Source: Neorickettsia helminthoeca str. Oregon (GTDB lineage: Bacteria > Pseudomonadota > Alphaproteobacteria > Rickettsiales > Anaplasmataceae). From it: a DNA stretch of 64,000 bases. Within the stretch, counting starts at the first letter, position 1, and each line of letters starts with the position of its first letter. The stretch spans positions 806,001 through 870,000 of the forward strand of contig NZ_CP007481.1 of NCBI RefSeq assembly GCF_000632985.1, in the 5' to 3' direction. Below are positions 18,257-26,544 of the stretch, in pieces. The translations under genes were made by a program, and so were the position numbers. The notes below the pieces were generated by a model that was not told the origin of the DNA, made no database searches, and saw only the letters and a program-made list of their open reading frames with translations.

Positions 18257-18748
18257 ATTCTTAGATACAGCGCCTGTTTTCGTGGGATTGTCCTTCTCCG
18301 ATACGCGGATGTCTTGTCGTTTGTCATGGTTTCGCTTTGTATTTGCATACAGAGTTTTTCATGACAGAGAGAATAATCCCATGATCAGGATGCCGATAAG
18401 CTGGTTCGCAGAATTTATACTTTTATTAACCACAAGAGCCGTTTCGCTGAAGCCTGCGCATATAGTAACCCCAAAGAATAGTGAAGTCTTTCATAACTGG
18501 AATCAGGGATTTTCTACATCACTCTAGTCCTTTTCCAGCTGTGTTTCGCATTTTTGAAGGATAAGGACAAGACCTTAGGACGGACTGTACGAGCTTAATA
18601 TCCAGTAGATCCACACAAATATAGGCAGTTAAAGAACTCTTTCACGATAAGCAAATAACCCTGCCTAAAAACGAATTTTTAAGAGAATCCATGTTGACAT
18701 GATCAGATTTCCTTAAGACAATGTGTCACTACCATTCTTTTGATATTT
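18257..18748. other. Intergenic region between the two DsbA-like genes
   Basis: 492 bases. A plus-strand open frame (18153-18527) overlaps the end of the first gene in another frame, but its translation is unlike a folded protein and has no ribosome site; I treat it as non-coding. Only a promoter close to the second gene is visible. No tRNA or hairpin-rich RNA recognised. Confidence 0.5.
18694..18722 (+). promoter_or_regulatory. Candidate sigma70 promoter for the second DsbA-like gene
   Basis: Consensus -35 TTGACA (18694-18699), 17-base spacer, -10 GACAAT (18717-18722). Predicted start near 18729 gives a ~20-base leader before the ATG at 18749. Confidence 0.5.
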
Positions 18749-19522
18749 ATGCGGACTTTTCTGTTACTTTTAGTGCTCATTGCGATCGCGAGTTTCCCTT
18801 TTATTTCGAACTGGTATTACGGCGTCCACAAGGATGCTTATGAAACCGCACAGATAGAGAGTATAGTTGAGAAGTATATAGAAAAAAATCCGGAAAAAAT
18901 TTTGGAATCTGTAAGTCGATATCGACTTACTCAGTTCGAGAAGCAGCAGCAACAGAGGGCTCAGGAAATAAGAAGTGCTATAACAAAACATAAAAATGAA
19001 ATATTTGATTTCAATTATCCTTCTAGGAAAGTCCCGGATGCGAAGACTACCGTTGTCGAACTCTTTGATGCTTCATGCGGCTACTGTAAGATTGCATCCC
19101 AGATGCTGGTTAGGGCAATGAACGATTATCCGAATGCCAACTATATCTTGAGGAACCTTCCTATACTGGGACGGAACTCAATGGTTGCTGCCAGGTATGA
19201 TCTCGGGTTTTCGCTGTTTATTAGAGAGAAGGGTTTATCTTTTTCCAAATACTTGGAATTTTATTTGAAACTCATGGATCATAGTGGACAGTATGATCCA
19301 GAAGCCATTCTTGAGATGGTTTCCAGTTTGGGATTCAGCAAGGGAGAGTTTCAAAGCTTCTTTGAGAAGAATGCAGATAAAATCGATGAGATGATCAATA
19401 AGACCGTGGAACTGGCAACGAAGCTACAGCTCGACGGTACACCGGTCTTTATCGTTGATGAGCAAATCATTCAAGGTGCCAATGAGACAGAGCTTCGTGA
19501 AGCTCTTGAGAAAGCTAAGTGA
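18749..19522 (+). CDS. DsbA/Com1-like periplasmic thioredoxin-fold protein
   Basis: 257 residues from the ATG at 18749 (a TTG nine bases upstream is less likely). One N-terminal hydrophobic segment (FLLLLVLIAIASFPFI) works as signal or anchor; residues ~30-85 are a charged helix (EKNPEKILESVSRYRLTQFEKQQQQR) as in Com1/BdbD-like proteins; then VVELFDASCGYCKIASQML with CGYC, the RNLPILG block, and cis-Pro LDGTPVFIVDEQIIQGA. Likely an envelope disulfide oxidase or isomerase with a different substrate range from its neighbour. No clear Shine-Dalgarno. Confidence 0.85.
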   Translation: MRTFLLLLVLIAIASFPFISNWYYGVHKDAYETAQIESIVEKYIEKNPEKILESVSRYRLTQFEKQQQQRAQEIRSAITKHKNEIFDFNYPSRKVPDAKTTVVELFDASCGYCKIASQMLVRAMNDYPNANYILRNLPILGRNSMVAARYDLGFSLFIREKGLSFSKYLEFYLKLMDHSGQYDPEAILEMVSSLGFSKGEFQSFFEKNADKIDEMINKTVELATKLQLDGTPVFIVDEQIIQGANETELREALEKAK

Positions 19523-19715
19523 TGCCTTTGTGATCGTCAGTTGGTGATACGTCTTTGGCACAGCGGTGTGTCGTTGCTTTAACTCCTTCAGGTCAAGTTA
19601 GCGAAATATTTAGTTTTATGCCCTAGACTCTGACAGCAGATGGCTACTGAAAGATGGTCTGCGTTTTGGTGCCGTTAGTTTATTGACTGAACAGAATTCT
19701 ATACAGGTAAACGAG

Positions 19716-20048
19716 ATGACTCTACCCTTTCCGTTGCTGGGCGATGACGCTTCAGTAAGCATCACTGGGGATTTAAGTGAATTTACCTTACTACACAATG
19801 GTGAGGATTTGACCCCGGAAGTATTGAATCTTCATAAAAAAGATCCGGCCGCATACGTATTGGATAATTATCCACAGTACCGTGATTCAATAGAGAAGTT
19901 AGTCACGGTTTTGGATTATGATATAAGTGAAAGCCAAGATACTAAAATTCTACCGGATGATCCTGAACAGCGAAAATTTGAAAAAGCAATCAAAAATGTC
20001 TTAGAAAAACTTATGAAAGATAAGGAAAATAATCATGGTGTAAAATAG
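19716..20048 (+). CDS. Hypothetical protein (about 110 residues, acidic)
   Basis: Not recognised. From the ATG at 19716, preceded by AGGT at suitable spacing; a TTG start at 19683 would add 11 residues. No signal peptide, no membrane segment, no motif. Contains a charged helical tail (EQRKFEKAIKNVLEKLMKDKENN). It lies on the plus strand between the DsbA-like gene and the repeat-protein patch. Confidence 0.5.
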   Translation: MTLPFPLLGDDASVSITGDLSEFTLLHNGEDLTPEVLNLHKKDPAAYVLDNYPQYRDSIEKLVTVLDYDISESQDTKILPDDPEQRKFEKAIKNVLEKLMKDKENNHGVK

Positions 20049-20364
20049 TGAATACAACCACCTCGCTCTGTACTGCACTCAGAGCACTTAAGAAACGTCA
20101 TAGGTAGCCGTGGGACCGCTTATCTTAGGGTCACAAGGGCTTCGTCATCTTTCCCTGTATGACCGGTTGGGACGTCACATCCAGAATTTACAGATATCCT
20201 AATCCTCACTATCGGCACAGCAGCCATTCGGATTGTTGTATCCGCGGATAGCAGCAATACTGGGTCAATCAGATTATAATATAGAGCATAATAAATTTAA
20301 TCTATTTTTACTTCTGTAACTTAGCATCGAAGAAAGATAATGAACATCCTTTCTGGAGTACGAT
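20049..20364. other. Intergenic region before the repeat protein
   Basis: 316 bases. A TATAAT (20275-20280) could be a -10 for the repeat protein but has no convincing -35. TGGAG lies seven bases before the ATG at 20365. Nothing else recognised. Confidence 0.4.
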
Positions 20365-21366
20365 ATGGCAAACGGTGTCACACTATTTGATATTTTGTCA
20401 AATGACACTAATTTTAACACCTTAACCGATAGTACGGTCCTTGATCTGCTTAAGCATGATACCTCAAGTAATACATTAAAAGATACAACCGCAGCTGAGG
20501 TATTAAAAAATACAACTGCTGGAGATATATTAAAGAATTCAACCGCAGCTGAGGTATTAAAAAATACAACTGCTGGAGATATATTAAAGAATTCAACCGC
20601 AGCTGAGGTATTAAAAAATACAACTGCTGGAGATATATTAAAGAATTCAACCGCAGCTGAGGTACTAAAAGATGCAAATGCAAAAAATGTACTGGAAAAC
20701 GCAAATGCAGCTGCGGTATTAAAAGATTTAGGCGCGGCGGGGACCCTAAAAGATGCAACAGCAGCAGGTGCCTTAAAAGATTCAGAAATTCAGGGCTTGT
20801 TAAAGGATAAGACCGCGGTAGACCTTTTAAAGAATGCAAGTCTCTGCGGAGTGTTAAAAAACAATGCAGAAGCTAGAAACCTTTTGAAAGAGACAGACTT
20901 CCAGAATCTATTAAAGGATCAGACAGCAGCAGGTGCCTTAAAAGATTCAGAAATTCAGGGCTTGTTAAAGGATAAGACCGCGGTAGACAGCTTAGAAAGG
21001 GCGATTGTTCGGGATACGCTAAAGTGCAAAGACGCAGCAATCGTTTTGCAAGATGAAGGATTCAGCGCTCTATTACGAGATAATGTCAATACAGAAGCTA
21101 GAAACCTTTTGAAAGAGACAGACTTCCAGAATCTATTAAAGGATCAGACAGCAGCAGGTGCCTTAAAAGATTCAACAATTCAGGGCCTATTAAAGGATGC
21201 AGCTGCGATAGGGGCTTTAAAACAATCGGGTATTTCTGAGTTGTTGAAGGATACTAATGCCAAGAGATTCTTAGAGGATAGTGCCTTCCAAGCCTCATTA
21301 AAGGCTTGTGAGAGCTCAAGTGAGCTACAGAATAGACTTAAAGAGATAACTATCCCCAAAAAATAA
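20365..21366 (+). CDS. Leu-Lys nonapeptide-repeat protein (antigen-like)
   Basis: 333 residues, built almost wholly from ~27 tandem units of nine residues of the form LK(D/N)xxAxx(L/V/I), e.g. LKNTTAGDI, LKNSTAAEV, LKDQTAAGA, LKDSEIQGL. No signal peptide, no Cys-rich or catalytic motif. The strict spacing suggests a solenoid or long amphipathic helix array. Such repeat proteins in Anaplasmataceae are often exported, immunodominant and strain-variable; Neorickettsia has repeat-bearing 'strain-specific antigens', but I cannot confirm that this is one. Followed by a small acidic protein and a broken copy of it. Confidence 0.7.
   Translation: MANGVTLFDILSNDTNFNTLTDSTVLDLLKHDTSSNTLKDTTAAEVLKNTTAGDILKNSTAAEVLKNTTAGDILKNSTAAEVLKNTTAGDILKNSTAAEVLKDANAKNVLENANAAAVLKDLGAAGTLKDATAAGALKDSEIQGLLKDKTAVDLLKNASLCGVLKNNAEARNLLKETDFQNLLKDQTAAGALKDSEIQGLLKDKTAVDSLERAIVRDTLKCKDAAIVLQDEGFSALLRDNVNTEARNLLKETDFQNLLKDQTAAGALKDSTIQGLLKDAAAIGALKQSGISELLKDTNAKRFLEDSAFQASLKACESSSELQNRLKEITIPKK
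20491..20652 (+). repeat. Three 54-base tandem repeats
   Basis: Three units of 54 bases (two nonapeptides, AAEVLKNTT and AGDILKNST) at 20491-20544, 20545-20598 and 20599-20652, identical by eye. Copy number should vary between strains by slippage without changing frame. Confidence 0.9.
20761..20988 (+). repeat. 63-base direct repeat in the repeat-protein gene
   Basis: Bases 20761-20823 reappear at 20926-20988 (165-base offset). Encodes the AAGALKDSEIQGLLKDKTAV module. Confidence 0.8.
20867..21174 (+). repeat. 83-base direct repeat in the repeat-protein gene
   Basis: Bases 20867-20949 reappear at 21092-21174 (225-base offset). With the 63-base repeat this shows that the 3' half grew by in-frame segmental duplication. 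Confidence 0.8.
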
Positions 21367-21678
21367 AGTGCGTAATGGAATTGCAGGCATTTTAAGCGCT
21401 TGTGTACAACGGATAGCAGCCGCATAACAACACCGCAGGTGTAAAAGCAACAGCACCTAGATGCTCCACTCAAAGGACACCAAAATGCGCACTGATGGAG
21501 AGTAGGAGCTACTCCTCAACCTACTCGGCAGACTTTGTTTCAATTTATGCACTAATGGGCATTGCATCCATTAGAAAGATTTGATACCTTTTCTCCGTAG
21601 TTCTTGGGGTACCTAGTGATTGCGCCTTAAGAGCTTGGATTGTGAGCATTATGAACAAGTTGCACTTTAGAGGAGATT
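21367..21678. other. Intergenic region between repeat protein and small acidic protein
   Basis: 312 bases, no coding signal. The last ~35 bases (ending TTTAGAGGAGATT before the ATG) resemble the leader of the second, broken copy at 22306-22340, showing that the upstream region was duplicated together with the gene. Confidence 0.45.
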
Positions 21679-22059
21679 ATGTACACACACGGTGATGACA
21701 GTCTTTATGATTCAAACCAGGGATTGCACGATATTCTAGATCTTATACTTCAAGCTAATTTTCACGAGGTTGCTGGATCAGTCAAGACTATACTGAGTGG
21801 GGGAGAGGCAGCAACTGCACTTCTTATGAGTATCGCGGGTATGGCAACTAACTCCGATAATACTGTGGAAGATGAATTACAGGCTCTTGTGGACATCCTA
21901 TTGATGCCAGACGTCAATGGTAATACCTGTACCTCGCTTACTAAGCTCAAGGCGGGTCTAGTCACTGGAACTCAAGTGGGGAGTGAAGATACTCCGAGTT
22001 CGAGTATTAATCTAGGCGGTGCATCCGAGTCAGGGACCATCCTGTCGTCTGAGGTCTAA
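21679..22059 (+). CDS. Small acidic protein, paralogue of the adjacent broken gene
   Basis: 126 residues, unrecognised. Strong AGGAG ribosome site. The middle (SGGEAATALLMSIAGMAT...TVEDELQALVDIL...NTCTSLTKLKAGL) is helical with one Cys; the tail is Gly/Ser/Thr-rich and acidic. No signal peptide. The core is shared with the downstream frameshifted copy, so this is a small tandem family next to the nonapeptide-repeat gene, probably exported or host-exposed (inference from context only). Confidence 0.6.
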   Translation: MYTHGDDSLYDSNQGLHDILDLILQANFHEVAGSVKTILSGGEAATALLMSIAGMATNSDNTVEDELQALVDILLMPDVNGNTCTSLTKLKAGLVTGTQVGSEDTPSSSINLGGASESGTILSSEV

Positions 22060-22340
22060 GTCGACGGATGAGATCTTTGGTAAACTCAAGGAGGGTTTGC
22101 CCGGTCTTATGAATAACCTTCCACTAAAAAAGTTAAGTACACACTGCTAGTATGGTGGTCACGCCAGGTGCGTGATGAAACCTGTTCGATTTAGCACCAT
22201 TGGGGTGTGTTGTACCCACTAATGGAATCTAGTGCTTTTCTGTCAGCGTTTTTTAGGCATGAATATATTAGTCCTACTATTTTGCTTTTCAGGCTTAGAT
22301 TTAGAGTATTGCCAACGAATTACGCTTTAGAAGAGAAATT

Positions 22341-22666
22341 ATGCATGTAAATTATGTCACACTGTTGTTCGAGCATACTGCAGAAGATCAAGCATTTCAT
22401 ACTAATCTAGTGGACTTGTTATCACAGCCACCCTTGCGTATGCTGGTGGTCCTGTGGGTACTATACCAAGTGGAGGCCCAGCGTTGATACAACTTCTCAC
22501 GACAATCGCAAACACGCTGCTTACCAACACCGAAACTACTGTAGAGGATGAGTTAAGAGCGCTTACGGAAATTGTATCAGTCGCAAAACACGATAATACC
22601 ACTTGTACTTCCCTAATCGAACTCAGAGATCTTCTAGTCTATACAACTTCTGAGCTTGATGGGTAG
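22341..22666 (+). pseudogene. Frameshifted paralogue of the small acidic protein
   Basis: The ATG at 22341 has the same kind of leader as the previous gene and reads MHVNYVTLLFEHTAEDQAFHT..., then runs out of register and stops at 22478-22480. The homologous remainder (AGGPVGTIPSGG...TVEDELRALTEIV...NTTCTSLIELRDLL) continues in another frame to 22666. The shift is near 22412-22430. A single base lost, or two gained, explains it. Either a true pseudogene, a phase-variable gene, or a sequencing error. Confidence 0.65.
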
Positions 22667-23034
22667 ATTTTCACTAGAGCTATACCTGATTGTCACTGCA
22701 ACATGGATACTTCAGGCGCTTTGAGTTTGGTGCTTGGCGCAGAAGCGGCACACTACCGCAGCCATTTATAGCAGCCGAGAAAAGGTGATCTTTCAGTGAA
22801 CTGAGAAAAACTCAATTTGCCCGGGAACACAGCTGAGAATCTATCATTGAGGATACGTACGCCTATCTTATAGGAATGCTGCAGAAAGGTAATTCGACTG
22901 CACCACGGAAATAGAGGGAGTCTATATCATCAAAATCAATCTCTTCCAATCAGAAATCTTAGAATCTATAGAATCGTAGTTGCACTGCAGGTTCGGGAAG
23001 GATACCCTTTCTAAGTACATAAAACTGTTAGTAT
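22667..23034. other. Intergenic region before ychF
   Basis: 368 bases without a coding signal. A weak promoter candidate for ychF is TTGCAC (22980-22985), 17 bases, TACCCT (23003-23008). Nothing else recognised. Confidence 0.35.
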
Positions 23035-24087
23035 ATGAGCCTGAGATGCGGCATAGTAGGACTCCCAAATGTCGGAAAGTCAACACTGTTTAACGCGATG
23101 ACAAAAACGCAAGCAGCAGAAGCTGCGAACTACCCATTCTGTACAATAGAGCCGAATATCGCGAAAGTCCCAGAGTATGATCCACGCTTAGTGCAAATAG
23201 CAGAGATCTCAAAAGCAGAGAAAACTATCTTCAGCCAACTCGAGATTGTTGATATAGCTGGGCTGGTACAAGGTGCAAATCAAGGCGAGGGTTTAGGTAA
23301 TAAATTCCTATCCCACATTAGGGAGGTCGATGTCATAATACACGTACTTAGGTGCTTCTCAGATGATGATATAAGACATGTCCACGGAAAAGTGGATCCA
23401 CTATATGATGCTGAAATCATCAAAATGGAGCTCCTACTCGCGGATATGCAAAGCCTGGAAAACCGCCTCAAAAAAAGCAAGACTTCCAAACAACTCATGG
23501 AAGATGCTCTAGAGATCCTGAAAAAAGGAGATTTGCATTCAACCGAATTACTAGACGAACGGTTCAAGGAGTTACAGCTCCTGACATCGAAGCCAATGTT
23601 GTATGTCTGCAACGTTGAACAGGAAAATATTCTTTCCGGTAACAAATTTAGTACACAGATAGCAGAATTCGCAAAAACGAGCAATATGGAGTCAGTGGTG
23701 GTCTCAGCGGCAATAGAGGCCGAAATCGCTCTCCTCGAATCAGATGAGGATCGCAAGGTCTTCTTGAACGAATTTGGTCTGGAAGAATCTCAATTGAATA
23801 AAGTAATCCGCTTGGGTTCAAGACTATTGGATCTGATTGTCTTCTTCACTGCCGGAGAAAAGGAAGCCCGAGCTTGGTCCATAAAACGAAACTCCACTGC
23901 ACCTCAAGCAGCAGGCACTATACATACGGATTTCGAGAAAAAATTCATTAAAGCTGAAACAATAAGTTTCTCAGATTACATAGAGTTCGGCGGTGAACAA
24001 AAGTGTAAAAGTCTGGGCAAAATGAGGATAGAGGGACGCGAATATATAGTACAGGATGGCGATATAATACACTTTAAGCATGGATGA
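23035..24087 (+). CDS. ychF: Ribosome-associated GTP/ATPase YchF (Obg family)
   Basis: 350 residues. G1 GLPNVGKSTLF, YPFCTIEPN, G3 DIAGLVQGANQGEGLGNKFLSHIREVD, and the YchF-type NxxE motif (YVCNVEQEN) that favours ATP over GTP; coiled-coil insertion and the C-terminal TGS domain (FFTAGEKEARAW..., GDIIHF). Binds ribosomes and modulates translation under stress. The stop overlaps the next small gene by 8 bases. Confidence 0.95.
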   Translation: MSLRCGIVGLPNVGKSTLFNAMTKTQAAEAANYPFCTIEPNIAKVPEYDPRLVQIAEISKAEKTIFSQLEIVDIAGLVQGANQGEGLGNKFLSHIREVDVIIHVLRCFSDDDIRHVHGKVDPLYDAEIIKMELLLADMQSLENRLKKSKTSKQLMEDALEILKKGDLHSTELLDERFKELQLLTSKPMLYVCNVEQENILSGNKFSTQIAEFAKTSNMESVVVSAAIEAEIALLESDEDRKVFLNEFGLEESQLNKVIRLGSRLLDLIVFFTAGEKEARAWSIKRNSTAPQAAGTIHTDFEKKFIKAETISFSDYIEFGGEQKCKSLGKMRIEGREYIVQDGDIIHFKHG

Positions 24088-24334
24088 TATGGTAAAACCT
24101 GATACGAGCGCACTTTCGAAAAAATTAAGGGAAAATATACAAAGACGTAAACAATTCAAAAAAGATATCTGCGTGCAAGAAGTGCCGAAGGCCACCAATG
24201 CAGAGATCAATAATTGTGATTCCCAATTGAGTCCCAACAAGTCTCAAGACGACCCTAATGCCACTGCAAAAGGTAAGCATCCAGTTGGGAAGCCAGCAGT
24301 AGTCACAGGAGAACCCGAAAGCACAGATATTTGA
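24080..24334 (+). CDS. Small basic protein overlapping ychF
   Basis: 84 residues, beginning inside the end of ychF. The LSKKLRENIQRRKQFKK segment (residues 12-28) resembles the LRxNLxRRKxQ motif of small alphaproteobacterial proteins of unknown role; the rest is Asn/Lys/Pro-rich and probably disordered. Overlap suggests translational coupling to ychF. Function unknown. Confidence 0.5.
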   Translation: MDDMVKPDTSALSKKLRENIQRRKQFKKDICVQEVPKATNAEINNCDSQLSPNKSQDDPNATAKGKHPVGKPAVVTGEPESTDI

Positions 24335-24345
24335 CAGAAAGTGGA

Positions 24346-24419
24346 AGCACCCTAGAGGATTCGAACCCCTGGCCTTCTGATCCGTAGTCAAACGCTCTAT
24401 CCAGCTGAGCTAAGGGTGC
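24346..24419 (-). tRNA. tRNA-Arg (ACG)
   Basis: Minus-strand cloverleaf: acceptor GCACCCT paired with AGGGTGC, D-arm GCTCAGCTGGATAGAGC, anticodon stem TTTGA/TCAGA with loop CTACGGA (anticodon ACG, read as ICG, decoding CGU/CGC/CGA), and T-loop GGTTCGAATCC. CCA is not encoded. Acceptor, D, anticodon and T arms all close. Confidence 0.95.
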
Positions 24420-24860
24420 AACTCAAACCCCCAGATTGTACCTCAGAACCTATAGAAACACCAGAGCTGATCTTAAATCAAACTTAAAAAGCTAAAGACC
24501 TGGGGTATACTCCTGCGAACGCAAATTCTAATTCTGGATACAGGAAACTGTGCATCTTTGATTCCGTGTTTCCTGGCACCTTCTCTAATCATACGAAACT
24601 GCCACATCCTCAGTGCAATATCTCATGACCCTCATTCTCTCAATGTACGCAACCTTTTCACCACCTTCAATGACAAATATAAACTTGTTCCACGTAGCAG
24701 TACTGGCCACTCTCGCTCTTCAAAAGAGAAGAGAGATATAAAAAAAGCATCCAGTTGACAGATAGAGCTCCACCAGAAAGAACAGAGATAACTTTTACTC
24801 AGTACTATTCAGCAATGAAGATGTCGGTAGATTCAGGCTGTGGTGGATAGAAATCAGCTG
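24420..24860. other. Region between tRNA-Arg and a small minus-strand gene
   Basis: 441 bases. The only open frame (24558-24758, plus) has no ribosome site and a composition unlike its neighbours; I do not call it. Presumably contains the tRNA promoter (minus strand) but I cannot place it. Confidence 0.4.
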
Positions 24861-25073
24861 TTAAACTGAATCTGTCAGTATTTCCAGTATCATCTCCTCT
24901 TGTATACGGAATAGAACAGTGTTCTTGCATCCCCGAACAAGACTCCGGTAAAGCAAAATAAGCTCATCGATTTTTTCTGCAACACTATTCAATAAATCGC
25001 GATGCAACACAGCATCTCCATCGATAGCTTCATGTAAACTACTTTCTTCTCCTGTATATTCATTATTGTTCAT
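24861..25073 (-). CDS. Small hypothetical protein (70 residues)
   Basis: Not recognised. Preceded by AGGAG five bases before the ATG, which is the main support. Predicted helical and acidic at the N-terminus (NNNEYTGEESSLHEAIDG), with a leucine-rich middle (ISxx-like VAEKIDELILLYRSLVRG) and one Cys. No signal or membrane segment. Confidence 0.5.
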   Translation of the reverse strand: MNNNEYTGEESSLHEAIDGDAVLHRDLLNSVAEKIDELILLYRSLVRGCKNTVLFRIQEEMILEILTDSV

Positions 25074-25193
25074 AGTTGCTCCTGGAACTCCAATTACATT
25101 TCTATCAGTTAAGCCTTAAATAGTACAATGCAAGGCAATCCTCACGGGCCCGTTGCTGAAGCACATCAAGACAAGATATTTAGCAATGATTCG

Positions 25194-26543
25194 TTATTTC
25201 AGTGGACAAACTTTCACCCCTGTGACTGGAGACGCAAGAGCGCCAACATTCACAAATAGCATGGATTTAGGATCTAAGAAGGTCTTAATGAAGAGATTCA
25301 GGCTATCACCCTTAACATTCTGTATACCGGCCATGTATTTCCCTATACAATCGATCCCTAAATCAGCTTTCTGCATTCCCACAAGCAGAGCAAGAACATG
25401 CGCGGAAGTATCCATCCCCAATATAAAGGAATCCAACAACTGAGTTTTTGCGTCTTCGACGGTCGCTAGATCCAATCCAGACTGTTTTAAATTTTTCAGA
25501 AGCATCAGGATACTATTTGCAACTTCAGGAGCGTTGGCACCACTCGTGGAAGCGATACCAAGCAATAAATCGACACCCATATTATACAATTTCGTGTATA
25601 CTCCATACGTGTATCCTTTCTTTTCGCGGATTTCACGCATCAGGATGGACTCGAGACCGGAACCACCCAAAATGTGATTTAGAACCACTAAATTATAGAA
25701 ATTCTCATCAGTTCTACTTAATCCCTTTTGCCCAAACAAAATAATGTTCTGTGGAACGTTCTTCTCTATTGAGACACAGTTTACCTTATTAGAAAATTCA
25801 GGCTGTTCAAGGTTCCTTACTTCCATTACTGTTAGCGGGAACTCTATAAGATAATTGTCTAACACAGCTTTAACTTCATCAGAACTAGTGTTACCCAAGA
25901 CAGCGACCCTCATACTAATTCTATTGAAGGTATTTACAACATGTTTCCGTATATCCTCTGCAGTGATCGCGTTTATGGTAGATTCTTTCCCATAAGGATT
26001 ATTCGAGTACCCAGAGTTCGGGAATGCTACTTTCAGGAATTCCATCCTCGCAACAGATGAAAGATTATCTTCTTCCCTTTTGAGCTGCGCGATTTGCATA
26101 CTCTTCACCTTAGACAGAGTTTCCTCATCAAGTCTAGGCTTAGAAACAGATTGGCAGAAAAGCTCTACAGCCTGTCTAATATTCTCCTTTGGAGCACTGA
26201 CTGTGACCGTGAGACTGTTACTTTCTAGGTCGTAGGAAATTTTACCTCCTAATTTTCCCAGGGTCTTCATGAAATCCTTACTACTTATGTCACTAGCACC
26301 CTCTTTCAATACGGCCACGGCCAAATTTGAAATTCCTAGCTTTTCTTTTGAGTCATATGCGTAGCCAGTACCTTTGAAAGTAAAGCTATAAAACACCAAT
26401 GGGATCTCATGCTTACTGACGAACCAGGCCTTTATTCCGTATTTACTGTCGATTTCATCAATCTTCAAGAAAGCAGTTCCTTCAGCAGCATGACACCCAG
26501 TCGTGACTAGAAACGCAATAAACAGGATAAGATTTCTGAGCAT
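25194..26543 (-). CDS. M16-family peptidase-like protein, non-catalytic partner
   Basis: 449 residues with an N-terminal signal peptide (LILFIAFLVTTGCHA). It has the two-domain M16 fold: GTGYAYDSKEKLGISNLAVAVLKEGA lies where the zinc motif HxxEH would be, but the motif is absent; the C-terminal half keeps GGSGLESILMREIREKKGYTYGVY, the R...Y substrate-binding block. This is the regulatory half of a two-gene M16B pair, starting two bases after its active partner ends. Likely a periplasmic heterodimeric peptide-degrading enzyme. Confidence 0.85.
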   Translation of the reverse strand: MLRNLILFIAFLVTTGCHAAEGTAFLKIDEIDSKYGIKAWFVSKHEIPLVFYSFTFKGTGYAYDSKEKLGISNLAVAVLKEGASDISSKDFMKTLGKLGGKISYDLESNSLTVTVSAPKENIRQAVELFCQSVSKPRLDEETLSKVKSMQIAQLKREEDNLSSVARMEFLKVAFPNSGYSNNPYGKESTINAITAEDIRKHVVNTFNRISMRVAVLGNTSSDEVKAVLDNYLIEFPLTVMEVRNLEQPEFSNKVNCVSIEKNVPQNIILFGQKGLSRTDENFYNLVVLNHILGGSGLESILMREIREKKGYTYGVYTKLYNMGVDLLLGIASTSGANAPEVANSILMLLKNLKQSGLDLATVEDAKTQLLDSFILGMDTSAHVLALLVGMQKADLGIDCIGKYMAGIQNVKGDSLNLFIKTFLDPKSMLFVNVGALASPVTGVKVCPLK

Positions 26544-26544
26544 A

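Noticed and set aside
18153-18527. 124-residue plus-strand frame overlapping the first dsbA-like gene end
   Set aside because: Out of frame with the real gene for its first third, no Shine-Dalgarno, composition not protein-like.
24558-24758. 66-residue plus-strand frame between tRNA-Arg and a small gene
   Set aside because: No ribosome site, no resemblance to a known protein, lies in a non-coding gap.
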